Source: Stenogyne calaminthoides
Lineage: Eukaryota; Streptophyta; Magnoliopsida; Lamiales; Lamiaceae
Assembly: GCA_037126765.1 (NCBI GenBank)
Contig: JBBCBC010000012.1
Span: 7,130,001-7,194,000 of the forward strand
Length of the DNA: 64,000 bases
Direction of reading: 5' to 3'
Shown here: positions 49,216 through 60,426 of the stretch, in pieces
Layout of the letters: the number at the start of each line of letters is the position of its first letter
Numbering within the stretch: position 1 is the stretch's first letter
Program-made: the position numbers and the translations under genes
The notes under the pieces: model-generated
Told to the model about the DNA's origin: nothing
What the model saw: the letters and a program-made list of their open reading frames with translations, nothing else
Database searches by the model: none

Positions 49216-50288
49216 TTTTACAGTACGACAAATTAACCTATATTGATATTGCATCCCAATAAATTTTTGTTATATTTTTTATGAATATCATAGAAACACT
49301 CTTCCTCTAATATCGATGTGCAACTATTTTGCAAGTACCACTATATATCATAAATTAATACCTTTTAATAAAATAATTAATATTATTAAATTAATATCTT
49401 TTAATAAAATAATTAATACTATTTTAAAATTAATTGAAATAAGAGTTGGTATGCAGTGAAACTAGTTCACCGTGAAATTGATTTATTTTTACACTTCAGT
49501 TATTACGATTACACTCTTTAGTAATATATGTCACACTCTTCAGTTATCACGACCACACTCTTTGCTGTAGTATTTATCACATCCTTCATTTTTATGAGTA
49601 ATACTCTTTATAATAAAATATCACACTCTTCAATTATATAAGTCACACTCTTTAGTAATGTAAGTCACACTCTTAAACCAGTTCACCGTGAAACTTGTTG
49701 CCCCTATACTTTGCCTCGAAATAAAGTAAAGACCTAGCGAACAGGGTTGCTGCTGCATTTATTATTAGCACCATTCGGCATTAGTGATTTTAGTATTACT
49801 TCTCCGCAAACCTGTTTCAATTGTAAATTTTTTCTACCCGTTTTCTTCGTGAACAGGAAAAGACGAAAGCTCGGCCCGGCCCGGCCTTAATCGGGGCCGC
49901 TGATAACGCCAGAAAGAAAGGGATAGATTGAAATAGTTTGGAATGTGGTTCGTCGATTCTTCTTTCATTTTTGTGTTGATCAATGCATATGAATTTCAAC
50001 TGCCTGCTACAATCCTCGATCTTTAATTTTAAGGTGGTTTCAGGGTTAATATATCCTCAATTGTGCAATCAGAGCATGTATTTTTTTAATTTTTATTTTG
50101 AATTAAGCAGCTTTGGGACTGAAATTAATTATTCTCGTATGAACTTTATTTATACTGCTTTTCTGTTTCTCATGAAATTGCTGCATTTCATCTTAATTAT
50201 ATGGTTCCGTTCAAGTGTGTTTTTGCTTGTATCTATTGTGTAGTATAGGCTATTCATATTTGTTCACAATTCCTTGGTGTGAGTGTAG
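49216..50288. other. PEX3 upstream region and probable unassigned first exon
   Basis: 49481-49713 is the second copy of the CACACTCTT-rich repeat (listed as copy A at 22890). 49870-49900 is GC-rich (GGCCCGGCCCGGCC). The first coding exon of PEX3, only a few codons in other plants, must lie here. ATG at 49943 (MWFV) is one candidate, but I cannot confirm it. Confidence 0.45.
49481..49713. repeat. CACACTCTT-rich dispersed repeat, copy B
   Basis: Same family as 22890-23117. Here the units are better preserved, and both edges carry AGTTCACCGTGAAA (about 49470 and 49683) in the same orientation. Confidence 0.65.
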
Positions 50289-53200
50289 GGAGTTTTGGAG
50301 AAGGCAAAAGAGAAAAGTGTATGTTACACTTGGCTTGTTCGGCAGTGGGTATATATTATACAAGCTCTATGATGCACGAAGGCGTAGGTTAAATGATCTT
50401 GAGAAACAGCTTGCACATGAGAAGGAAAATGAGGAACTTGTTAAAGCTCAGTTAAGAATATCCAATTTTTGAATCTCATTTCATTATTGCTATAGGCAAC
50501 TCACGATTTTGACGTTTGTTGTTGGTGTTGGTGTTGTTCATAGGATTCAAGCGCATTTTGAGAATGTTCAGAGAATAGCTGATTCAACAACACTTCCTGA
50601 TGTAATGAATTTTTTAGATAATGGATTAACAGAGAGTTTGGATCTTGCGCCCTTGACTGAGAGATTAATTCAGGGAAAGGGCCAATCGAGTATTCTAAGT
50701 AGATCTGAGCAACTAGAATTATGGGAAAAACTCAAAATTCTGAGTATGAATCAATCTTGTCTCATTATCTTTATAAATGCATTTATCTATCTGGTGGCTT
50801 TCTCTGATTACATTAGCTTGTACCTTATTGACCACGATGCAGGTTTTTACGAAAAATGGTTTCATCTCTTTGGGCAATGTCTATGGTGAACCTCTATATT
50901 AGGGTTCAAGTCAACATATTGGGCAGACATCTATATATCAATACAGCACGAGGTCTTGAAAGTTCTCTCCTGCTTGTAAGAATAATGATATCAGTTGTTC
51001 TGTTCTTTAAGCATATAGTACTTCTGATATTATAATAATCTGTGGTGCCTTTTCTCTTCTACTTCTACTTGTAATCTGTAAAAAGGATCTCTCATCCTTC
51101 CCTATCTAAACAATGAGTAACACTTGGGTGCACCAGTTGCACCGTGCAACTGGTGCACAACTAATACTGTTCCATGAAAACACCTAATATTATTCAGTGA
51201 AACAACTAATACTGACCAACTAATACCATTTAAAAATGCACTTGATTTGCACGGTGCAAATTGTGCATATAAAAAAACATTTTGCTTCCTGTATAAAAAA
51301 AATCTATGCATAAGACTGCTTATGCTTGTCATTACCTGTGGTTATGCATGGTCTTTGTTTTCCAGCCAAGATATGGTTGAGATATTCATAGTTATTAATG
51401 GCGCAAGGCGCCACAAGGCGAGAAGCAGCGCCTAGCGCCTTAGGCGCGCCTGGCGCCTTAGGCGCTCGCCTTGCATCCCTGGAAAAAACAACATAAGACC
51501 TTGATAATTTCTTAGTAAACCTAACCATGGCTTCTGTGGCAATACCCCAAGTCAAATTTTCACCTTGGTGAACCAACTCATCTTCATCTTCCATTAGACC
51601 AACCACCCACTCATTGCTTTCATCTATATCCCTCAAAGAGATACACGCACGATTATACTTGATAAAAAGTGAATCTTGAAACCCTAGATGTGATTCACTT
51701 AAATATTAAGACTTAAGAGATAGTATTTTTTATTATTCTGATGTTATTTGACAAATAAAAAAATGTTTATTTTATTTCAAACCCTAGATGTACGCAAGGC
51801 ACGCCTTAGGCGCGCCTTTTGCCGAGTCAAGGCGCCGAAAGGCGCCCCCAGGCGAGCGCCCAGAAAATCTCAACCGCCTGGGCCTATGGCAGGCGCGATG
51901 GCTGGCGCCCCGAGTGCCTGGCGCCTTAGGCGCGCCTTTAATAACTATGGAGATATTTCTGGTTAAAATTAAATTATACCCTCTTTCACTGTAGTTTTTC
52001 GGCATAGTGTCTCGTAAATTCAAATTCAAGCCATGTAATTTCTTAGGACATTAAATTTAAAAAAGAAAAGAAAAAGAATATCGAGTTCCCACCATTTCAA
52101 GCTTGGGAACTTTAAATTTGGAGTCTAACATCAATATGAAGGTACTTCTTTTTCTGTTTTCTTCAAATGAAATTTCATGATGGAATAAAGTTTAACAGCA
52201 TTAAAAACCCAATTTGAAGCTGATTAAGTTAGTTGAGCTAATTTTGGAGAATTTGTTAGCCTTCTAAAATTCGATTATCTTTCCTCTATTTTATTGATTA
52301 AGTTTTGCTAATTTAGTGTTTAGGAAATTGTTCCTATTTTTCCAATGACACAACATTATTTTCATTTAGTTCTTTGTTGTTCTTCCGATTGTGATCACAT
52401 TATTTATGGTTTACTATTTTCTTATATAGGCAATTTGATTACTGCTTTCTATAAATAGCCTGGAGTAGATTTCTTGCTATTGCATTGGGGATCAAAGCGT
52501 AAATTGATCTTATTTTATTATCCTAGTTACAGAATATGTTCTGAATAAAGTTATATTAATTTTTGTGATCCAGGGTGAAGCAGAATGTATTGACAGAAAT
52601 GATGAACAACAGTTTTTAGCCTGTGCCGATTACCTTTCAAATTATGGCTTGATTACCTTGATCTCTGATATAGAAGCAGCAACTTCAGAAGTCCTCAAGG
52701 GGTAGGCTTTACATAAACTATAATTTATAATGGGCTGGGCATATTTTTTGAATTATGATATCTACTCTTAGTTAACTTTAATTTTTCTTATTTCTCTCAT
52801 TTTGTGCATGCTGTTTCTTTCAGAGCATTGACTCCCTTAAAATTACAATATGTTTTGTGCTCTGTGATGATATATTATATATTCATTATAGCTGTATTTT
52901 TCACTTGTTTTCTCTTTATTCATTCAAAATATCAGTATTCCTAGCACCTATATATATAAATACTTAAAATTTCAATTCTCATGTCTCATTTGGCACAACA
53001 TATCTTCTTGATTATACTTAAAATTATATTTCAAAATAAAACAAATGCCATTCCCTCCTGTTTCTCTAGCATAGAAATAGTACACAATTTGCAGATTGAT
53101 ATAATAAGAGCCGGTTATGCATAAAATAAGTTTTGGGCCAAGACTTGGAAGCTTTTAGGCAGCAAAATTTATATCTAAGTGTGCTTTTCTTCTCAATGAG

Positions 53201-55882
53201 ACTGGAATTCTGCTTAAAATATGAAACATGCTACTAAAGGTATCTGGAGAAACTTAGTCCTCCTTCACCAGGCAGCTTTGATCATATTACTAAGTTAAAT
53301 TTTTTAACCTTTCTCTTGAGCACATCTTGTCGAAGTCATATAATAACATAATACTTTGCACTCCTTATGCTTTGGTATCTCATCTATTACTTAAGAGAGT
53401 CAGAGAATTCTTTTGTTAAAACTTGGTTACCCCAGTGTGAGTCTATTTGATATCTCAGTTTTCATGGTGCTATTTGGGATGCTCTTGTTTATATCTAAAT
53501 ATATGGATTATATAATTTGTCTATGTTTTCTGATTTAGTGAACGAAAGTGCCACTATTATGAGAAAGGAATAAGTTTTTAATTAAGAGTCATTCATAACT
53601 CAGCTAATTTTTGCCCCTAGAGTAAAAATGCGTTAATTATAAACAAGAAAAGCTAATAGATAAACTATTTTCGTAGCAAAGAGAACAAGATAGAACAAAC
53701 ATGTTCTTCCTTTGGTTCCTTTCCTCACTTATGCCCTAGGTAGGGTTGACCACGATCGGGTTCCATTGATTAAGTCTCCTGTATACCAGTTGTGCGGTGC
53801 AACTGTGCACAACTAATACTTTTCTGTGAAAAAAAACTAATACAGTTTGAAAATGCACTTGAGTTGCACTGTGCACCTGGTGCATACAAGACTTTGTCAC
53901 TACCATTAATTAGTTTTAAATACCTGTGTGAAATACTGGATCTGACACTTGGAAACTATGTTGAAATTTGAATAAGCTTCATCACTTTGCAGAAAACAAC
54001 TGAAGGATTTCATCAATGTTGCGGGGCACTTCATGATACAACTATTCGTATATTAAACACTCTGATGAGCACGGGAAGCCCTCATCATTGGGTGGGTTAT
54101 TTGATGCCAGACGATGCTGGAGTTTACAAACTTGTTTCTCCCTCTAGCAGCGGTACTCCAGAATTTTCCCATTCAAGAAGATTTGAATTACTAATGGAGG
54201 AAACACGTTCAGTGTTATCAAGGTATAATCCTTTTATGCAAATTTAGCAACTATGATGCCTTGTGATCATGTTTAGTTTTGTAGTGCATCCTTTGTTTTG
54301 GGTTCTGAATAATTGTAACTGATTAGTGAGAAACTTTTAGTTAAAACATTTATAAATGCAACAATTATTTCTTAAGTTATGTTGAATCTAGCAGCCTACA
54401 CCCGGTGTGCAGAATTTGTGAATCATCGCAAATTGATGCAGTCACATATGTGAATTAAATTGCAAAATTGGTCCCATATCTACCGGGTGTTGTTGATTTT
54501 AGTCCTATCCGAATCAAAATTTATCAATTAAGTCCCATAACTTTAGGAATATTGTCAACTCAAGGTCTAAAAAGTTACTAAAACTATCAGTTTAAAATCT
54601 GAAAGATTTTTGACATCAATTTAGGACGTAAAAAATAAGAAACTATCATTATGGGGTCCTGAAAGATAGAAAATACCAATTTATGACTCATAAATATTAT
54701 GATCATGTTTGACATCTTATAATTTATATCCTTATTTATTAATGTGTATAATTATCTTTCAGTTATCTTTTAGTATAAGATGCCAAACATAGTCTTAGAA
54801 TCTGTGAGACCAAAACTGGTAGTTTCTATCTTTCAGGTCCCAAATTGGTACTCCCTCTGTTCCAACTCTTTGTTCACACATATTTTTTTCTCGTGTTTTA
54901 GCGATCGAGTTGTTTATTAGTATTTGAAATGATAAAGTAACTTTTAAGGAGGAGTATGATAGATCTACATCTCCTCTATTATATGTCTCTTTAAAAACTA
55001 CTTTGTCATTTTAAATACTAATAAAAAACTCGTTAGCTAAAACACAAGAAAACAGTAAATGTGAACAAAGAGTTGGGACGGAGGTAGTAGTTTTTTTTTA
55101 CCAGGTCTTGAATCGACAGGAAAAATATTTCTGCCCTTTATTGATAGTTTTACTATTCTTCAAGTCTTGAATTGATAAAACTCCCAACTTTTAAAATAAT
55201 GCAAATTTAGTTCTATATTGACAATTTTGTGTTTTAGGATGATAATTAATTTGCATTTTCTTAATTGAAATTAATATGTTGGGGATCTCATTATGTCATG
55301 TAAGCTACACCAAGTCATTAGTCAGGTTGCTACATGAAATTCCGGCAGCTCACGTGAGCTACACGTGTAAAAACTCTACAAACTTGACAATATAGGACTA
55401 AAATTGCATCATTTTAAAAAATTGCTGGACTTAATTGAAAAAAAAACTAATTCGTACAGGACTAAAATCATCAACACCCAACAAATACGGGACCAATTTT
55501 GCAATTTACTCCACGTGAGAGTGCGTACAAGGCGCGCGTGTAATTTTGTCAAAAAATTGTGGTGAATTTGGCACCCCTCAGAATGCATTAGTGCACAGAA
55601 ATGTTAACTCATTTTCTTTTGGACAGTGCTGAATTTGGCGATGTTGTTGAAGTAACCCTTCACACAATGGTGAATGACCTGGTAGAAGATCTTAGTTTCA
55701 ATTGTGGAGAAAACAACTTGGCTTCTGGGATGCCTCTTGCTAAACTTCTACCAAGAATCGTACAAATGGGTCAGCTCCTGCTTGAAGAATCGAATAGGGG
55801 TAGGTATATCCAGATTATCAGATCCATACCAGAAGTTCAACTATTCTTCACCCTTTTATACTCGAGCACGCCCACTGCATAG
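50289..55882 (+). CDS. PEX3: PEX3, peroxisome biogenesis factor 3 (exons 2-7)
   Basis: PEX3 is the peroxisomal membrane receptor for PEX19 and inserts membrane proteins into peroxisomes. Exons with GT-AG borders: 50289-50450, 50544-50743, 50843-50975, 52574-52701, 53993-54222, 55627-55882. The protein starts at EFWRRQKRKV, followed by the N-terminal membrane span (LGLFGSGYILYKLYD), then AHFENVQRIADSTTLP, YIRVQVNILGRHLYINTARG, DRNDEQQFLACADYL, MSTGSPHHWVGYLMP, LAKLLPRIVQMG and the end IPEVQLFFTLLYSSTPTA. Order and spacing match plant PEX3 throughout. Frame breaks: an extra T and an extra A at the start of exon 50843 and two extra G in GCGGGGCACTT near 54020. The start-codon exon is not identified. 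Introns 4-6 carry several transposon insertions. Confidence 0.92.
51128..51285. mobile_element. Small hairpin MITE in PEX3 intron
   Basis: Left edge GTGCACCAGTTGCAC is immediately followed by its own reverse complement, and the right edge (TTTGCACGGTGCAAATTG) is a related palindrome. Interior has CTAATACTG words. A second copy lies at 53788-53892. Confidence 0.65.
51386..51949 (-). mobile_element. hAT element with 8-bp target-site duplication, in PEX3 intron
   Basis: 564 bases bounded by perfect 12-bp inverted repeats (CATAGTTATTAA ... TTAATAACTATG) and flanked on both sides by GAGATATT (51378-51385 and 51950-51957), an exact 8-bp duplication as made by hAT transposases. The subterminal regions are packed with GGCGC / GCGCC words, and the central part carries a fragment of the transposase (listed next). 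Recent enough to keep perfect duplications. Confidence 0.93.
51490..51665 (-). pseudogene. hAT transposase C-terminal tail fragment
   Basis: Minus strand reads RDIDESNEWVVGLMEDEDE and, further on, LTWGIATEAM. This acidic DESNEW...LTW tail follows the dimerisation domain in many plant hAT transposases. Only the C-terminus is present, so the element is a deletion derivative that depends on a partner. Confidence 0.75.
53788..53892. mobile_element. Small hairpin MITE, second copy, in PEX3 intron
   Basis: Shares GTGCACAACTAATACT, the central AATGCACTTGA and the palindromic right edge with the copy at 51128, but is shorter through the middle. Confidence 0.6.
54450..55513. mobile_element. Long terminal-inverted-repeat element (MULE-like) in PEX3 intron
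   Basis: Arms of about 63 bases at each end (54450-54513 and 55450-55513) are inverted copies; both contain AAATTGCAAAATTGGTCCC and GATTTTAGTCCT or complements. Long inverted repeats without coding sequence fit a non-autonomous Mutator-like element. Interrupted by a nested Stowaway MITE. No target-site duplication confirmed. Confidence 0.72.
54851..55087. mobile_element. Stowaway (Tc1/mariner) MITE nested in the MULE-like element
   Basis: 237 bases with inverted ends CTCCCTCTGTTCCAACTC... and ...GAGTTGGGACGGAGGTAG (27 bp, three mismatches), flanked by TA on both sides (54849-54850, 55088-55089), the Stowaway target. The interior is foldback (GTTTATTAGTATTTGAAATGA and its complement). Confidence 0.92.
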
Positions 55883-57998
55883 CGTAGTTTTTAATGTAAT
55901 GCGACAAATTTAAATGAGTTTGTGCTGATCTGCATGGTTTACAGAGATTGAGGATCACAAACTGAACGTTATGTAAACATGTGTCGATTGGATTTTTTGA
56001 AATACTTTACAGAGGTTACGAAATTATTTTTCCATTTTATATATGGGAACTTATCATGGTCTGGGGGTGATGACTAGCCTCATGTTTTATCAGTTTAGAA
56101 CTTTAGATATGCATATTAGGATAGTGTACTACACCGGATATTCTGAACAATTATGATTATTGTCTATTTTTTTAAAGCTCAAATATTAATGAATTCTGTG
56201 TGTAAACCAAAAAAATCAATCGCCTGCAAATAAAATAGGCTAGAAAAAAGATGGTAAGCATATGTTTTATTATGAATTTATGTGTTAACTCTAGTTGATC
56301 CCCCCGATTCCTTTCCAAAGACATGAATTTGATTTATACAATTGGAGTTTCAGCGACTTGTTCCAATTTTTTTTTTTACAGCAGTTTGATAGAAGGGTTT
56401 AGCCTTCAACTTGGAGAGTAAAAATAGAGTTTCAATAATTAGATGAAATAAATCACAAACGATTGTTTCTTATCTTCGGTCTTTACTTCGACTTTTCCGA
56501 AGTTTTCAAAGCCGGATCTGCATCAAGATCTTTCTTGAGCTTGAATTTTGAGACTTTATGAAGTTAATCCAAGCGCTAAATGCCTTATTTTAGTTTAAAT
56601 GTCATTTTTGGGGATTTTTGAGTTTGATATTTCTTAAGCTTGAATTTGAGACTTTATAATGTTATTGTAAGGGCAGATGCCTTATTTGAGATTAAACGTT
56701 GTTTTTCAGGATTTTCAAGGGACTTTTCAAGAAGAACATCAATCAAAGGGCTTGACACTTAAGTCTCGGATCAAACAATGTTTTTGATTGATTTCTGAGG
56801 GCCTTTTAGCACCTAAATCTTGGATCAAACAGTGTTGTTGATTGATTTATGAGGACCTTGAAAAGAGACTTTCAATAAGAACATTGGTTAAAGGGGCTTA
56901 ACATCTTAATCTCTCTCGGACCAAACACCATTTTTAATTGATTAACGAGGGGGCTTTGGAGGGACATTCAAGAAGAACGTCGGTCAAAGGATCTTAATTG
57001 ATTTGCGAGGGGCTTTTGAAGACTTTCAAGAAGTAATCTCAGATTAGACATCGTTCTTGATGAAGAACGACTTTGAATAACTGTTCTTGATGAAGAACTT
57101 GTAGAACTCTCTCAAAGAACTTGAAGAATGACTTTGAATAATCGAACTCGGTCGCTAGAACTTACAAAAATTCGTGTATTCATTATTTCGGTCTTCCAAA
57201 TGACTAGAATGAGACCTATTTATAAACGCGAATCCTGAATTTTATTGGCTCGATTCGATGGACCGGAAAGTTTTGTAGCTATCTGGAATTATCTGTAGTT
57301 ATCCGGATGACTTGATGGGATCCAAAGATTTGGATTGAGCCGAACTTGATTTATTAGACTTCAGAGACCTTGTTTAATTTAATGTACTTTAGAGGTCTTA
57401 TTTGATTTGTTAGACTTTAAAGGTCCTATTTGACTTGATGGGCTTTAGAAGACCAATTTGATTCACTGTACTTTATAAACTCAATTTGATTTGTTAGGCC
57501 TTAAAATTTGATTTTGAGCTAATTAATTTAATGGACCATTTCATCAACTTTTTAAATCTATTTATTTTAAAAATTGAATTTATGTAAATTCTAATATATT
57601 GCAAAATCAATATATAACTCGGAATTTTCATGTGTCACTATGCCCCTCACACTTTATTTACGAGTAACAATGCATTCAATGCAGATGAATTGTGAAACTG
57701 CTTTCAACTTTGCACTTAGGCTCCATTTGATAGCTATGTATTAAGGGTTTAACAGTTATCAGTATTAAAATAGTGGGCTATGTGGTTGCATTGTATATGG
57801 ACATACTAATTTAACAAGGATCTGACTTTTATCCCTCCGTCCCAGACCGTATTATGGGCAAAACACTTTATATGCCCTGCCAAATTAATGCCTTCTCCTC
57901 GAGGGTGTTTGGCGAAGGAGGCTTCTACAATGACTTTTCTTGGTCCATTTTGCCCCTTTCATAATTATTGTATTTATCTATAATCTCTCCCCATTTTG
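55883..57998. other. Tandem-repeat-rich DNA downstream of PEX3
   Basis: No gene. 56730-57150 holds imperfect repeats of about 110-130 bases with recurring GGATCAAACA, TTGATTGATTT and TCAAGAAGAAC words. 57346-57500 is a clean short tandem array (listed). An isolated Stowaway-like end, CCCTCCGTCCC, sits near 57835 without a visible partner. TATA-like TTATAAACGC near 57219 suggests part may be an old LTR. Confidence 0.5.
57346..57500. repeat. 28-bp tandem repeat, about 5.5 units
   Basis: Unit TTGATTTGTTAGACTTTA plus ten further bases, period 28, with 20-30% divergence between units. Confidence 0.85.

Positions 57999-58041
<43 letters not shown>
57999..58041. repeat. (CT)n microsatellite
   Basis: About 20 CT units with one interruption; possibly part of a 5' UTR, as CT repeats often are in plants. 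Confidence 0.95.
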
Positions 58042-58045
<4 letters not shown>

Positions 58046-58085
58046 CCACTCTCTGTGGTGAAACCACGAAAAATTTTGAATCTAA

Positions 58086-58152
58086 ATGACGATCGACGGC
58101 GGTGTTGTGATGATAAATTTGCACGGCCTTGTATCAACCGGCATCTACCAAG
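58086..58152 (+). CDS. Possible first exon of a gene cut off by a retrotransposon
   Basis: ATG at 58086 opens MTIDGGVVMINLHG and runs to an AAG|GTATGC donor at 58152, preceded by a CT-repeat leader and a TATCTATAAT stretch near 57975. The following sequence looks intronic until the LTR at 58564. The next exons, if any, lie beyond the window. Not recognised; could be noise. Confidence 0.3.
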
Positions 58153-58563
58153 GTATGCTATGTGTTTTTTTTTAAAATCTTCTTCTCTACACACATGCGA
58201 ATTTTTAGGGTTCATGAGCTATGATAATTTTGTGTGATTAATTTGAATCGTGTGTCAAAATTATTCAATTGTGGGTGAATTGCAGTTCTTGAATTCAGGC
58301 GAATTTATGGCTTGTAATTCAACTCAGATTTTTTATGGGTTCTTGAATTCAGGCAAATTTATGGGTTATTGAATTTGGCCATAAATGCTTGAGTTCTTAA
58401 TTTCGGGCAAAGTGGTGGTAATTCGAGCAAATTTACGGGTTTTTGAATTCGGGCAAATTTCATGGGTTCTTGATATCACACTGCTCAAATCTCAAAATTT
58501 TTTGTGTCTATCTCTATTTTTGTGGGGGTAATCTCTATTTTTGTGGGTATACATTGTTTATGA

Positions 58564-60410
58564 TGTTGGGATTATACTGAAAAGTATGCTTTTTACTTTG
58601 TATAATCGAAATTGAATTTCCAGACTTATTTACTGAAATAAATTGTTTATCACTGATGCTTTAAATATGATTGAATGTTATATATATTTATCGCATAACC
58701 GTGCTCAATAATTCAGACGTGTTACATCAGTAGTTAATTTAGTGATACCGCATCACGTAAGATTAAATTAACGTCCCCTTGTAACTAAAAAGTACGCCAT
58801 TCACGACCTAGATGGAAATGAACAACCATCGCGAAAGGTTGAGGTGTAAGGCTCGATTGGTTTGTCTTGACCAAGAGATTACACTAGTGCATGACCGATC
58901 TTACTGAATAGGACCTACACAGAGGATAAATTCTTCAGAATCAACAAGGAAGAATTAGACCTCGGTGTTCGTTGTTTCTTAACCTTCGCCCCTTAAATAG
59001 GATCACGTGGGATTGGTAACTATTGCTTTGACTTATCATGGGGTAGCGAATCGAGAGAGATTCAATACTTTTTATCTTGGGCAATATTATTGGTCACATG
59101 TGATTGCTAAGATTTAATCTGAAGAATCGTGCAAAGCACGCTTGCTTGATTTGCCCCTTTGGGAGGTTCATAAGTTTTATCATACCAAATCTTGCAAGTG
59201 GAATTAGTTTCCTAGATGGATAATAATGTTGAACCGTTCTCTACCAAGGACAAAAGATATTAATTAATCGGAAAAGCTATTTCAAAGGCTTGAATTAATT
59301 AATGGGCTAGATAATCTTAAACACGGAAATAATGACCGGGAGCCATATTGACTGTGTAATATGGGTTAAGATGGATGGTGCAATATTAATTATGTAGTGG
59401 GATTAATTAATATTTATGGGCTTGAATTATATTGTGGCTCAATATTAGATATTCAAGATCCATTAGAAGGTCCAATCTTAATTCTCCTAAAGGCCCCCTG
59501 AGTAGCCCAACATATAGTCCAATAACGGAAAAGGTGATTAAAATAAAATAAATATTGTTGCTTATATTTCCTCTCAATTTTTTGAAAATTATGGATAAAA
59601 GAGGGAGAAAGATTTTCTTTGAATTTAGTTATGGAATGAAGATATGTATTCTTGGAATACAAGATTATCTCATTAAATTCAAGAAATCTCCCACTTGGTT
59701 ATTCATAGTGATATTTCAAAATTTTGGAAAATAGAGGGCAAGAAAGATTTTCTTGATTTTCTTGAAAAGATATTATGGAAGATATGTATTTCTTGAAATA
59801 CAAGAATATCTCATAAATTCAAGAAGATCCAAATCTTGGATTCTTGCACACTATATTTTTCGAAAATACCATAAAATAGAGGAGGTGGAATTTTGTGGAA
59901 TATTTTAATTATGGGAAAAAGAATATATGAGATATATTCAAGATTTCTTGGTGACCAAGAAAAGTCTTTTCCCACATTGAAATATTACTAAATTTTCGTT
60001 CACCCTCCCTCTTATAAATAGGGGATGATTAGTTCATTCCCAAGTACAATTCCATGTGCTGGAAATATTAGCAAATCCACATAAGTGGTGCAACAAAATT
60101 TATTTTTTCGCTTTTGTTAATTGTTCAAAGTATCCTTCCACCGGATTGTCGAAAAGGGCTAAGGGAATACTTGGGAAGTCCTTTTGGTTAGTCCGTCCAA
60201 CCGAAGTCACTGCCATCCCGAGAGGTACGTTCACGTAAACCCGTAGATTCCGCATGCGTAGGTTTTACGTGGCTTTTTATATGCATGATTTGTTGTTGCA
60301 ATTATTATTTGAATTAATATAGGATTAATTCATGCTAGTAATAATTAATGAATTAAATTTGTATTTAAATATTCACCCCTAATAGATCTCATGCAACTCA
60401 TTCCCCAACA
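58564..60410 (+). mobile_element. 5' LTR of a copia retrotransposon
   Basis: 1847 bases from TGTTGGGATTATAC to TTCCCCAACA: TG...CA ends within a short inverted repeat (TGTTGGG / CCCCAACA), immediately followed by a primer-binding site. TATA box inside at 60013. The partner LTR is outside the window, and a fragment of the same family lies at 17368. Confidence 0.88.
60013..60020 (+). promoter_or_regulatory. TATA box of the copia LTR
   Basis: TATAAATA followed by GGGG, about 390 bases before the LTR end; would mark the U3/R boundary. Confidence 0.65.
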
Positions 60411-60426
60411 ATCGGTATCGAGCCAC
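60411..60426 (+). other. Primer-binding site (initiator tRNA-Met)
   Basis: ATCGGTATCGAGCCAC directly after the LTR corresponds to the TGGTATCAGAGCC complement of initiator tRNA-Met used by most plant copia elements, with one substitution and one missing base. Confidence 0.8.

Noticed and set aside
57835..57860. Second Stowaway MITE (CCCTCCGTCCC)
   Set aside because: Only one end is visible and no inverted partner is found within the next few hundred bases.
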